From Lucifuga dentata (taxonomy: Eukaryota; Chordata; Actinopteri; Ophidiiformes; Bythitidae), in assembly GCA_014773175.1 (NCBI GenBank), contig VXCM01000438.1, positions 408,492 to 472,491 of the forward strand: DNA of 64,000 nt, given 5' to 3'. Of this stretch, positions 9,613 through 21,284 are shown piece by piece (within the stretch, counting starts at the first letter, position 1; every line of letters begins with the position of its first letter). The position numbers and the translations under genes were made by a program. Below the pieces are notes generated by a model, which was not told where the DNA came from, did no database searches, and worked only from the letters and a program-made list of their open reading frames with translations.

Positions 9613-12600
9613 AATGCTGTATTCTTTTTAGCCCTGCACCTGATCCTGACTCGGGCTGGATGTGCACATCATCCCATGTAGTTTTTGGTTCGTATAAATT
9701 TAGGTTAGCCTTGTTTTGTCTTTGCAGTTTTTTCGTCTCATGGACACAACAAAGACTGCAAATTTGTATCTAGCAGCATTGTCCCCTTCCTGGTACTGCA
9801 TTCTTTACCCTGGGGCTGGGTTACACTTTGGGGCAGAGTAACACATGGATCACCACACATAACCATTTTCATTGACTGTACATCTAATATTAGGCAGGTT
9901 TACATCCTGAGTGGGAGAATGTGCTCATTTTCTAAAGTCAGGCTACCTTCTGTTGAACTGAGACATTGCTCCCTGAACCACAAAATGACCCTGTGGAGCC
10001 TGGAGAACTTACAAGGACCTCTAACCATGTGAGCAGCAGTGAGAGAGGAAGACCTGGACATCGCCAAGATGACAAAGCATGACAGGGCATGTGGTCTTCA
10101 TTGTCTGACTCAAAAATGTTTAGGTCTACTTCTTTGGAGAGCATGCCACTGTTAGGTCTGTCCTGTGACTTGGCGTCCTCGCTGTTGTTTTGATGTCTGG
10201 AGGTCATTGTAGCTCCAATATCCACACCACCTTTTGTGGTCTGTGGCGCAACGTCTCAGTTCAGCAGCAGCAGCCATACTTTGGTCATTTAGTGTCCATG
10301 TGTTTTTCCAGAGTTTAAATTGCTCTGGCAGCAGATTTCCAACTGCAGGTGTTTGATTGCTAAATAAAATATTTTGTCCTTTGGTGGGTTACACACCTTC
10401 TCCCACCTGGGTCCCACACATTGGTGTAGATCTGTGCTCACTGAGGACGGTCCATGTTACTCTTCCCTGCCATGTGTAGTCTACCCCGAGATTCAGGATG
10501 CAGGAAAGACCCTCTCAACATTATAGGCTCATATTATTGCTAAATACTGTGTCCATTGTCTATATGTATTGTACGGCCACTAGCAATGCTGCACATTACC
10601 AGGCCATTCATACTACAGTATATAAAACATTCATTAATCACAGCAAGACGAACACATCAAATAGGCATTGAGATAAATACAGTGACATGTTCATGTTATG
10701 CACACAATCACCAGTTATTACTAATACTATGCTAATGTTGAAATGCACCATGGAAACAGCTTAAATGTTTGAACTGCATTATTAGACATGGATGCATAGA
10801 AGTTCATAGAAATGTATGTTAGGATGCTTTTAGTATCATATGTTACCATTAATATGTTTCAAGGTCTCATCTGGTCTGTGTGCATCTGCTGAGATTAGTT
10901 TTGTCTGGACCCCATCAGTCACACTGGCAAACCTTAATGGGCTATCAAACGCACCCAACAGACGGCGTGTAATAGCAATGTCCTCCTTGCGCTGAAAACA
11001 AAGTCACCAAAGAACTATAATGTCTTGTCGGCCAGAACTCAGAGTTATGTGTGGGTTATCAATGTGATATATGGGGCTTAGAGATGAATTAATATAATCT
11101 GTACATTGAATTTTATCCACAAGATGGATTTTTCTTTATTCAGTGTGGAAGGGAGACATGTTTATTTGCCCCACATGCTATGATGGTATGGTTTATGGGA
11201 TGCTGTATTTTATGGGTGTTCAGCTGTGTGTGTGTGAGTGTGAGTGTGTGTGTGTGTGTGTGAGAGAGAGGGGTGGGCTCTCAAAAGAGTGCTGCACCAC
11301 ACTCGTGCTGTCACGGTGAAATATGATTGCACTCTCTCTTGATTGCTGTGTACGGTGCCTCAGCTCTATTCATAAAAATGCAATTCCATGCAGCTCTGTG
11401 CCTGGGTTGACGGAATAAACTACGATACTCGAGAGGAGCAGATTTAAGACGTGGAGCAGCATCAGCGCTGCATTAGGGGCGTGGTTCTCAGTTATACAAA
11501 CTACTAAGAGCTGCAAAATTTTAATAAGTTGATATCGGTATCTGGTATTGTTGATCTCGGTATATATATATTGGTATTGTGATGACATTTTTGCAATTAT
11601 ATTTTGAGAAGATAATTACACACATTACAATTTTGCAAACAGTTGTTAAATATCGCCCTGGAGATCTTTTCTGGACTAAATGAAAACTAAGCCTTCCTGC
11701 AAAAATTGATAGTTTTCATTTGTCAGCACTTGTGCTGAAAACCAGCCCCTTTATTGCTTTGTCTGAATGCGTGTCCTTTCTGTTTGTGTAAAAGGCAAAT
11801 GTCTATTCATTACTGGCGTGTTCAAAAACCGATACAGTTCTAATAGTTCTAGTAACAATCATATTTACATGCTCTTGAAACTTAATACAAATAATACTTA
11901 ATGCAAAAAATAATGCCAAAAATTACAATATTTAGGGAATGAAGTCCTGAGGCTTCTCGTTGTTTTATAAGGCTGATGTTGATTTTGACTTAAGCAATTT
12001 GAAATTGCTTCTGGTTTGAGTTAGGAAGTTCATAAAACTTGTTAATGTCACAGTTATTTGCTTTTATACTATAAATATTATATTGCAATACCTAAATGTT
12101 CTAGATGACAAGTCTGCTCACAGCATCAAAATTTTGTTGATGTATCACCCAGCGCTGTCAAATATTGTTCTATGTCTAAAAAAGTGTGTGCGTGCATGCG
12201 TGTGAGTGAGAGAGAAATGTTCTTGATCTTGCAGTAAAAGGCTGACTGAATGTATAAGTTTTTCTGGATCAGACTGGATTGCTCACACTGAGCTTTACCC
12301 TGGTTTGTGTTTTTGTGAGAACTGTGAAGACTGCCAGTACCAAGAGACTCAGTGTGAGGAATGACAGCCGCTCCAACATGACAATATACAGCTTCCTAAA
12401 AAAAAACCCTCGGTGTCTTCACTTCATATTCAAAGAGAATGACATTCAAGCTGATGAAGATGGAGCATAAATTTATTCTATTAGGTGTTACTTACACAGA
12501 CTTTAAAGTAACTCCCAAATCTTCTTCTTACCTTCGCTAAGGACATCATGTTTTCATCTGCCTGTCTGTCGACAAGATAGTTCCAGAAGAAACGGACAGA

Positions 12601-13202
12601 TTTGGTAGATACATGGGACAAAGAAGAGTAGATATTGATGCAGATCCAGGTCAGGATCCAGATACAGGAATTATTTCTCACTCTTTATAATAGTGCATTT
12701 TATGTTTTCTAGATAACTAAGACATCAATCTTCAGGCATGTGTATCCTATGATGGACTCTCCATAGGTGCAATTTAACTCACTAGTTATTGATCCACATT
12801 GTATTTGGACAGGGGTCATATTTGTGGCATCACTGTACATTAACAAAGTCTAGAAACATTGTGTAATGCCAGTGTTCAAACCAAACATACTTTATGCTCA
12901 GGATATTTACTTTCATGCTATAAACAATAAGCTTTCAATGTCTAGTTATTACCTTTTCACCTGCAGAAGAACCTCCTTATGACAGCCAAATCAGATCCTT
13001 GCTCCTGACATTTCCTTTCCAGCAGGAAGTGAAGTGAGGATGTGAGTGCTGCAGTCTGCTCCCCTGTGTGTTCACCATCCAGCCACGACTCCATGACAAA
13101 GGCCTTCCTGGCAAAGTTTTGCTGCTCAGGAGGAAATCAGCTGTTAAAAGTGGAAATGGGTTTACATACTGACAGAGGTTAGCTCACTGAACTAGTTTCA
13201 CT

Positions 13203-13571
13203 TTGGTGGACAATGTAATTCAATTACAATTTATGTGACAGCTAGTTACTAGTTGCTTAATTCATTAGTTGCATTCCTAATTTAGCTTTATTTACTGTCT
13301 TTATTTCTTTCTTTCCTTCTCTCCTTTTATTTTTTCCATTTCCTCCCTTCCTGCTTTCTTATTATTTCCTTCATTTACTTAAACTGATGAGAAAGGATAA
13401 AAATAACCCAGATAGGAAACACAAGGTGACCAATTTTCCTGATTTTGAAATTCGTTAACTTGGTTACTTGTTTATTTTGAATGCATTACTTTTACTTATA
13501 AAGGATACTTTTACATTGCGGTTGTGCTGCTTTTACTGAAGTAATAGTACTTTACTATTCCTCCACTACCG
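13203..13571 (+). mobile_element. non-autonomous DNA element of the teleost ACTTTTACTTAAGT family
   Basis: The left end (GGTGGACAATGTAATTCAAT), an internal GACAGCTAGTTACTAGTTGC, and the right end (TTACATTGCGG, then CTTTTACTGAAGTAATAGT, then CCTCCACTACCG) match the order of a dispersed repeat I know from many teleost genomes. It is probably a hAT-type or similar non-autonomous DNA transposon. The class is from memory and not proven here. Confidence 0.6.
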
Positions 13572-14115
13572 TTCCTCTACAGGAGTGTGATCATTAAGAA
13601 CAGCTAGAATGAAAATAAAAATATCGTCTATGATGAGGGTCTCCATACCAACCGTTGCATAATTGGTACAATGCACTGTGGCTCAAGGTCTAATAGGGTA
13701 TTTTTCAAAACTGTAGCATATCAGCCCACTTTTACTGGTTATTAGAGCATTCTGGTGTGTTTTAGCATTTACTCTACAGTTTTGGGATGTTTTTATATGT
13801 GTCTCTAAATCACAGTGCATTGATTCACCAGAGCTGCTGCACTGCGTAGCAAGGTATATGCACTGGAGAGTTTATGAGTTATTTTTCAATTGCATATGAG
13901 CTAATTTTTACTTTATACTCAGCAGTTTTCTACAATTCCTTTTCAAGATGAAGCCTCTGGAAACCACTAGCTGTACCAGCCCTACTTTCCACTCTCTATA
14001 CAACCCCTCTGCTCTCTCATCCTCCTTTTTTTTCAGCTGCGGGGAAAGATGAAGCACTAGAGTTTGCTCGAATCTGTTTCCCAGCAGTGGCCTGGGCTTT
14101 ATGATGGATCGGGGG

Positions 14116-14123
14116 ATTTGCAT
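14116..14123 (+). promoter_or_regulatory. kazn: octamer motif ATTTGCAT upstream of kazn
   Basis: A perfect octamer (POU-factor consensus) about 690 bases upstream of the leader exon's donor, in a G-rich stretch next to a GA tract. An 8-mer is expected by chance in a window of this size, so only its position makes it notable. Confidence 0.2.
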
Positions 14124-14149
14124 AGGGTGGGGTGGAGAGAGTAGGGATG

Positions 14150-14150
14150 T

Positions 14151-14186
<36 letters not shown>
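14150..14186. repeat. (GA)n microsatellite upstream of the kazn leader
   Basis: A pure GA tract just upstream of the purine-rich start of the presumed kazn leader. GA tracts near promoters can keep chromatin open, but this locus has many such tracts. Confidence 0.9.
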
Positions 14187-14188
<2 letters not shown>

Positions 14189-14229
14189 TTACTGCTGAGG
14201 CTCAGCAAATGAGTGCAGGAGAGAGGGGA

Positions 14230-14809
14230 GGAGGGTGAAGGAGGAGAGGAAAAAAGGGGACATGCTCACAGATCAGAAAACAGCAGTTCTGTCCTGAGCC
14301 CAGAGGACACACGCTACTGTTTGCTCATGCAAGGAGCAAAACAAGGAGAAAGGAGTGACTTTTACCTGCTGTACACACCACACTAATGCCTTTCCTCCTC
14401 TCTTCTTTGAGCTCCTCTACAGCCGAGCCTGTCTGGAGCTGCAGAGGACTGTCAGCACAATACAGACGAAACACAAGATCAGAGTGCTGGCAGAACAACT
14501 GTGCCCTACAGCTCTGCTACCCGCTCTACCAGCCTGTACTACACATGCACAGCAAAACGCGCACAGACACACATCCTGAGAACTTTCTCCTGCAGACACA
14601 CACACACACACACGCTCACATGCTGACAAGCAGGCAGGCAGGCACACCCCCTCCCATTATCTGTGCAGCAAGCAGTGCTGCTCATATTGGTGTGAGCATT
14701 AAGGGACTGGATTTTGCTTCTCGGCAGAAGCAGCAGCAGCAGCAGCAGCAGAACAAGTCCAGAAGAGAGCAGTCATAAGAGTCATCATCACCAGCTTCTG
14801 CAATTGAAG
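14230..14809 (+). other. kazn: kazn 5' untranslated leader exon (5' end not located)
   Basis: The 3' edge is supported by the donor TTGAAG|GTGAGC at 14809/14810, which opens a 110-bp pyrimidine-rich intron. The frame that reaches the kazn start codon runs back through this exon without an ATG to an in-frame TGA at 14693-14695, so at least that part is non-coding. The exon contains an (AGC) run at about 14729-14750 and a CA tract. If transcription starts upstream of 14355 the leader would also carry upstream ORFs (14355-14579 and 14386-14778). I see no TATA box, and the 5' limit given is a guess. Confidence 0.5.
14729..14750 (+). repeat. kazn: (AGC)n trinucleotide repeat in the kazn leader
   Basis: Seven to eight AGC units lie in the presumed 5' UTR exon, upstream of the spliced start codon. 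In this position length changes would affect the leader and not the protein. Confidence 0.85.
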
Positions 14810-14919
14810 GTGAGCTCTCCTCTCTCTCTTTTGTTTTCCTTCCTTCTCTCTTTTCTTCTTTCCCTTAATGTGACGCAGTGTTGCTGACTTTTTCTTTCAT
14901 ATCTCCTTTCTCTACCCAG
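14810..14919 (+). other. kazn: kazn leader intron (110 bp)
   Basis: It starts GTGAGC, is rich in C and T throughout, has a branch-like TTGCTGAC about 35 bases before its end, and ends TCTCTACCCAG. The size is typical of the smallest fish introns. Confidence 0.7.
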
Positions 14920-15019
14920 CGTGTGCCAGTGGGACGGACAACCATGGAGGACACCTTCACCTGCAGCCATGCCACTTTTTCTCAGGTGTTTGGACGTCAG
15001 GGACAGCTCATGCAAGCCA
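14920..15019 (+). CDS. kazn: kazrin exon with the start codon (CDS from 14944)
   Basis: The exon runs from acceptor TCTACCCAG (ending 14919) to donor GCCA|GTGAGT (15019/15020). The ATG at 14944 sits in an excellent context, ACCATGG, and is the first in-frame ATG after an in-frame stop at 14693 in the leader exon. It encodes MEDTFTCSHATFSQVFGR and seven more residues, then one base of a split codon. That base completes ACC with the first two bases of the exon at 34179, so the phase matches. Kazrin is a cytoplasmic scaffold reported to bind periplakin and ARVCF and to act in cell junctions, differentiation and endosomal traffic. These first residues are not part of the 775-aa human isoform I remember, so the assignment depends on the exon chain and not on direct similarity. 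Confidence 0.75.
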
Positions 15020-17975
15020 GTGAGTTACCACAATTACAGCTGCTGTCCCCTAACACATCATTAGCCAGATGCACGTCCCACATGCCAGTGTAAATGATTT
15101 CCATCCTCACAGTTCGTCTGATCCCATCAGTCTCACTGCCATTTTAATTTAGCTTGTGCTTAGAGGCATCAAGGTCTGTTTAAGATTGGTACTACTTGTT
15201 AAAGCTAAAATCCTTCAGGGGTGTTGTAACAAAGCAGAGTGTATTTTTGTTATAAATATATTTTGTTCAGTGAAGGAAGGTCCGTGCTTATGTAAAGCCA
15301 AAGAGGAGTAAGTTTTGGTTTGCATGCAGAATGGATTGTGGCATGATGTAACTGGTGTTCCTGTCAGTGTGACAAGTTACAGAGCAGTAGGTTTGATGCA
15401 CTATTGTACCTCACACACACTGCTACAAAAGCACATCTTTTTTTTAGGCAGTATTCAGGATGAACTGGGGGTGTGGTTCGGCTGTTTGTGTGTGTGTGTG
15501 TGNGGGGGGGGGGGGGGGGTTGCATTTTAGCTGGGAGGTGTTAGGGGTCTTTGAAATAAAAAACTTATTCAGCGAAATAAATCGTGAGTTATGCTGTCTT
15601 CTGGATTATTGTTGTTCTGCTTTCATGCATGATTTCATTGATTGATAAAGTAGCAGGTGGCTGATGCAGATATTTTGTCTGTACTGTGGGGTGTGTGGTA
15701 CCTCAGATTCATACTGGCAAGTATTCATTATGAATCGTATAGTTTGTGGTTTTGAATCTGACAGACTGTGACACTATCAGAGATGTGCCCAGAGCTTTGC
15801 CAGATACAATTAAATTATTAACCAAATCTATAAAGATTTTTCAGGGGCTGCAACATTGAAAACAACCTTGAACTAGTGAAAATGAAACATAAATTGGGGA
15901 TATCTTATTATGTAATGACAAGATCAGAATTTATATTTCCCTCGGGAGAAAAAGAGAAGAGACTGACGTGCCTCCAAAATGATTGTGTCAGCTGCCTTCT
16001 CCTTCATCTGGCCTCGTATCTGTCCTCATGGACTCATGCTGCAGGAACTTATTCAGTGCTTTTCATGACTCCCATCTCCCATAATGCAAAGTGATTGTTC
16101 ACACAGTGTTGTATTGGGTAATGAGGAGAACCCAAAATAATGCTGCCATTAAAATCATGCCCCATACACTGATTTTGTTAGGTTTGAGCCTTGAGTTTTC
16201 ACCTGGAAAGAGAAAGTGTCTGAGTTGACATTCAAAGCTACATATACAGTATTTTGTATTAAAGCATAATTCTCTTTCTAATAATGAGAACATGTCTGTA
16301 TTTTTTATGAGCTGGAGAACTCATATGTTTTGACAAACATATTCCTTAATAGGCTGTGTTGTGTGATTGTTTGGCAGAAGACAAACAAGAAAGTCAGTGC
16401 AGGGCAGTGGATGTTGCTGTCATTGCTTTATCCCTTGTTTGCATAAGAGCACCCTTTTATCAATAATGTACTTAGTTTGAAGTATCTGTGGGCTTAATAC
16501 TGTGCTGATAAGAGCATATTACTGTAACAGGATGGCAGGGCACTGATTCTCCTTCAGACAGGGAGAAAGCTGGAGGCATCTTTACTAAATGACTAGCTGT
16601 GGAGTGTGTTAATGTTCTGGTTTCTCGTGTGCTGATGAACACTGAAGGCAACACTCTGAGGATTCATCCTTGGCTTTAAAGCGCTCACATATATGTAATA
16701 TTTGCACATGAAAAACTCAAATATAACGTTATAAGTGCACATACACATGAATATATGCAACATCTACATAAGCACAAGCTTTATGCATGTATTAATCATG
16801 TGTGTTTCAGTATGTGTTAACTGGCTGAGCATATCTGGAGGGCGTCACACTAAATAAATGGAAGGTGTAACAATAAGAGGGAGTGGCAGTGCTGAAATCT
16901 CATATTGCATCTCTTTACAGCTGACAGCTAAAACCCGTCCAGAGAGAGCCATACTTTTTGCCTTTAAAATAAAAGCGTGAATTTTACAAATAACAGAATG
17001 ATTCAAAGTGCACTCATTAGTCTGTGTGGCGTGAAGCTAGAAAAGTAAAACATTATGCATCTGAACAGAATATTGTGATATAAAAAGATATTTGCTCATT
17101 AAAGAGTTCCTGTGAAACGGTTTTAATCAAAACTAAAATATGAGACTTTTTTTTGTCTTCAAAAACAAATTCCATACCAAAAGATTTGTTCTGTAACTAA
17201 CAGCCACTGCAGCTGGTCCTAAGATACGTACGAGAGCAGGAGGGACTGAGCCAACCTGAGTCAGTGCCAAAGTAAATACATCACATTACATCATTCTTAC
17301 TTATCTGGTAAGAAAAAGTTTAATTTTTGAGACTTTCTGAGCCCTTTAAATATGTGATATATTATTATATGATTTTTATTTAGTACTGACTCCACTTTAT
17401 CTTTCAACAAGAGCTTTATTTTGATAATTAAAATTAGAGTTGAATATTTAATGCCTTGTGGTGGTGGTAACCCTCTTATGGTCAACACCAGTTGCCTTTG
17501 TATAACCTTTTTGTTTCCTCCTACAGCACCTTTTCAGTTGTAGTATTTATCAATGCAATTTTTTTTTTTTTTTTTTTTTTAACCAACGCTGGTATCAGAT
17601 TACTGAATTATCATGTACTCCAGCACTTGGCTATCCTTCACTTATCCTAATGAAGTGGTAAAAGCTGTTTGTAAATGCATATGGAAAATTTTCAGTGCAG
17701 CAGCATCAGACCAGTTAGAACGATATGATTTATGTTTGACTTTAAATAGCCACATGGGTCGTCTCTCTCCCATTCCACACTCACACTGACACATACCAGT
17801 TTCAACCTAAGAGTAATACATTTGTGAATTGAACATTTGTGAACTGTGCAACTCTTTTATATATTTATGTAGAAAATGTGATTATTTAGTGGTAAGTGCA
17901 AATAGGTCATGTTCATCTGTTTCACATGTGTCTGAGCAGCAGCTAGTTTCATGTGTCTGGTTAAAAATCCTGCAA

Positions 17976-17977
<2 letters not shown>

Positions 17978-18024
<47 letters not shown>
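17978..18024. repeat. (CA)n microsatellite
   Basis: About 23 uninterrupted CA units in the first large kazn intron. Confidence 0.95.
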
Positions 18025-18026
<2 letters not shown>

Positions 18027-20074
18027 GTGTGTCTGGTTGTTTTATGTATTATGCATTTATATATCATATTGGCTGCTTCTGGCTCATGTAAATTCTGTTT
18101 GATTGAGCCACAATAAGGCTGGTTAGTTGTCAGTATAAATTCACAAGCAAGAGGGCCAAAGCTGACAGATATGCAAATCACAGCTGTAGTTCAGTTGCTG
18201 TTGTAGTTTGATATACTGAGCTGTGATTAGGTTTTATGCTAAGTGGCTTTAATATTTTGTTTCCAGAAACAAAAATATATTTTTATGAGAAAATGAAGTT
18301 GTGATGAGGCGTACAAGAAGCTGTGCCAGAGGAGTAGCATCTTAAAATTGTAAATGGTATGATAGACAGTGGGGTTGCTGACAATATTCTCTTTAAAAAG
18401 GTGCATTTCTGGATTTCAAGCAAATGGCAAGTAAAACCTCAGAAAAAAGTATTACTGCAGATTTCATGGTATCTTTAGTTTGGTGTCTACTCATGTGGTC
18501 TTTTTCCTTTATATTTACTTTTAATTTTGTTTTCACCATCGCTGCACTTGTACACATCCCTGCAAGCTCAGGTTGGGTGTCTGCAGCCAAATGGCCGTGC
18601 CCTGACAGCACAACGCTCCAGTCACCTTTCTGCTCTTCTGGACCAAAGTGATGTGGGAACATGAACAGAGTAAAGTTGTCCATAGTGACGTCCACGAGAC
18701 CGATGGAGGTCTATATTTCTAATTCTAGTATCTTCGTCCTCTCTCTGGTGTAGAGCGATCCTCGTGTCTCCATTCAGAGAGGTCAAGGTGCTGGCCTATC
18801 GCCAGCACCCTCATCCCAATTAGATTCCCGGGCAGCCGGCCATCAAAGTTAACAGTTATATAATTCAGACAGAGAAGTGCTTCTGTGACAGAATCATTTT
18901 CACTGCAGCTGTATAACTAAACCCATAACAGCTAATAGAATTTAAGCCAGATATAATAAACATTCCTCTCCCTTCTTATTCCAAACATGTATAATGAATA
19001 TGCAAATAATATCTGTGGTCACAGCTGAATTCAGCCTAATGATCAAAAAGACAACTGTCGATAGTCTCAAATGTCCCTCACATCGTTATATCTCTTTACC
19101 AATTTTATTGATCCGAGTCTTTGGGTATTTCCTCAACAACATTGAAAATCACTCTATCAGAGTGGATCCAGGCCTCATTTACATCTTTCTCTCTGGTCCA
19201 ATCTTAATATTGGATGGGAAAATCCCAGTGGAGCAGCTAGTGGCAGTATGGCAGACCTGGTGTGCCTGTGGATTAGCAAGTCTGACTCAGAGCCTCAGGC
19301 AGGTCATTGTAACTGTGCAATTCTACTTAAGTTGCTGTCAATATTGATTCCAGTTTCAGGTGAATTGTTTGTTGGTAAATTCTGATTAAGTCTAGGTAAA
19401 AGAACTGCTTATAATGTGTTGCACTGCGCTGAATTGTATTGTATTGATGTTTTTGAGTACATGGTTGTAGTTCTGTGCTGTATGGCCCTCTATTTCCTCA
19501 TGGGAGGAGCTTAGATGGAGCTTTGTTGGAGTGCTTGCCATGAGGAGGATGATCAGTAAACTGGTGGGAGTTACTGACTTCTTTAGTTCTGTGTTTACTC
19601 ACAGAATCAATATCTCTACTCTTTGACAGGAAATCAGTATCTTCTCCTTGATTGGAGTCAATCTTGAGTGGAGGAACTGATTTAATTTCTGACCAGTTAA
19701 CCACATCATGATGAGACGGATATTTTGTAAGAATGGCATCAGCCCATATTTGCTGTATGATGGAGCCCTGAACAGACTCTGACTAGTTTTGTTGGGAGAG
19801 ACAGCAGCTTCAAATTTACATCTGTATTTCTAGTACTAAATGCTTCCCTTTATTGTGTAAAACTGATGCGTTTTGACCTGAGGGCTTGAACATCCACTAT
19901 CTCACAAAAGGCAATTTGTTTCAGCAGCAGAACAAACTTGACGTGTTTCATGGTATCTCATGGATTTTAGGATTATTCAAGGAGGGGCGCTTTGTTCTTT
20001 CTGAGACATTTCACACTTTGCTGCATTCTTTCTAAGGACTGTAGTAATTTCTTACACTTTGAGCCTCTCTCTGT

Positions 20075-20080
<6 letters not shown>

Positions 20081-20149
<69 letters not shown>

Positions 20150-20150
20150 A
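20081..20150. repeat. compound (CT)n(CA)n microsatellite
   Basis: About 22 CT units run directly into about 12 CA units. A second CA tract lies at about 20241-20266. Confidence 0.95.
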
Positions 20151-20464
20151 TATTTGTCCTGTCCGCTGAGCAAACAGAGGTTGTGGTAGAAAGACAGGAG
20201 CAATTACAGCCTTTTATCCTGAGAGCACACATCATTAAAACACACACACACACACACACACACACAGCTAGAAATGACAGGTTATGAAAATTGAGGTTAC
20301 TGCAAAATTTTAAGTATATGAATATGGTGCACTCAGCGAACACATCCGCTGGATTTAACAGTCACTCATCTCCAGCATATTAAAGCTGCTCTAAACTCAC
20401 AGGAGCTGTGAATGTTTAAGGTTTGAACAACAGCAGCTTTCACACAGGGTTAATCCTGCTCATC

Positions 20465-20467
<3 letters not shown>

Positions 20468-20540
<73 letters not shown>
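20468..20540. repeat. compound (CT)n(GT)n microsatellite
   Basis: About 20 CT units followed by about 17 TG units, 320 bases after the CT/CA tract. It directly abuts the left end of a dispersed element. Confidence 0.95.
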
Positions 20541-20546
<6 letters not shown>

Positions 20547-21242
20547 AAGTGGAAATGAAGTAATCACTTACTCATAATGTATGCAAGTACATTTTTGATA
20601 TCGTACTTCTACTCTACTTCAGCATTTGTAATTTGTGTAACTTTACATTTTACTCCACTATATTTATATGATGGCTGTTGTGTGTAGTCACTTTGCTGAT
20701 GAAGATTTGATATACATTACAAAGCATGATAGTCTTAAATTGAGTTTTTTTTTTTTTTTCATTCTCTCATGATTCTCTAATCTTTACTTTATTCCCATAA
20801 AACACTGGCTAGTTTTGCTACTTCTGGCTTCTAAAATTATACAAAAGAAACAGAAGGGAAAATCACATTTTAGTTGCTCACAGTTCATATACTTATGCAA
20901 TGTGTGAGGAGGAGGAAGAGGGGTTTGCTTTATTTTAAGGGGTGTCCAGACTAAAAGGGTTGGGAACCATTTGTTTAAACTAGCAGGTAATACTTTATAC
21001 GTTTATAAAGTAAAGATGTTGCACCACCGGAAACCAACTACATTAAAATGTAACTAACAGTGATCATCAATAATTTAACACTTATAATAACAAGTATGCT
21101 TGATTTGGTTAGTGTAGTTGGGAAGTGTATTTTGCTTTTGACTGTAGTCTTAAGTAAAAGTTTGACTTTTGCTTGTAATTATGTAGTTTTACATGGTGAT
21201 ATTACTAGTTATAGTTAAGGATCTGCATACTTCTTCTACCTC

Positions 21243-21246
<4 letters not shown>
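20547..21246 (+). mobile_element. ACTTTTACTTAAGT-family element
   Basis: The left part (GTGGAAATGAAGTAATCACTT, then TTTTACTCCACTATATTTAT) and the right part (CTTGTAATTATGTAGTTTTA, then GGATCTGCATACTTCTTCTA) match the dispersed teleost repeat also found at 13203. The middle has a pure T run and is longer than in the other copies. A (GT)n tract begins exactly at its right end. Confidence 0.55.

Positions 21247-21283
<37 letters not shown>
21246..21283. repeat. (TG)n microsatellite
   Basis: About 19 TG units at the right edge of the preceding dispersed element. Confidence 0.95.

Positions 21284-21284
<1 letters not shown>

Larger units (their letters stand above)
8841..14229. other. intergenic region between prdm2 and kazn
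   Basis: About 5.4 kb without a supportable gene. It holds the foldback retroelement fragment (9520-9610), a TG/GA tract (11224-11270), a perfect 19-bp palindrome (AAGCAATTT G AAATTGCTT, 11992-12010), one ACTTTTACTTAAGT-type element (13203-13571), and a GA tract (14150-14186). The short reading frames at 9138, 9938 and 12279 resemble nothing I know. Confidence 0.7.

Noticed and set aside
9938..10225. 95-codon minus-strand frame with Ser/Asp-rich and then hydrophobic residues
   Set aside because: No recognisable domain, no flanking splice sites that extend it, no neighbouring exon. Treated as chance.
14386..14778. 130-codon frame with a poly-Gln run as a protein-coding gene
   Set aside because: It lies in the presumed kazn leader, is built partly from CA and AGC repeats and resembles no known protein. 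Kept only as a possible upstream ORF.
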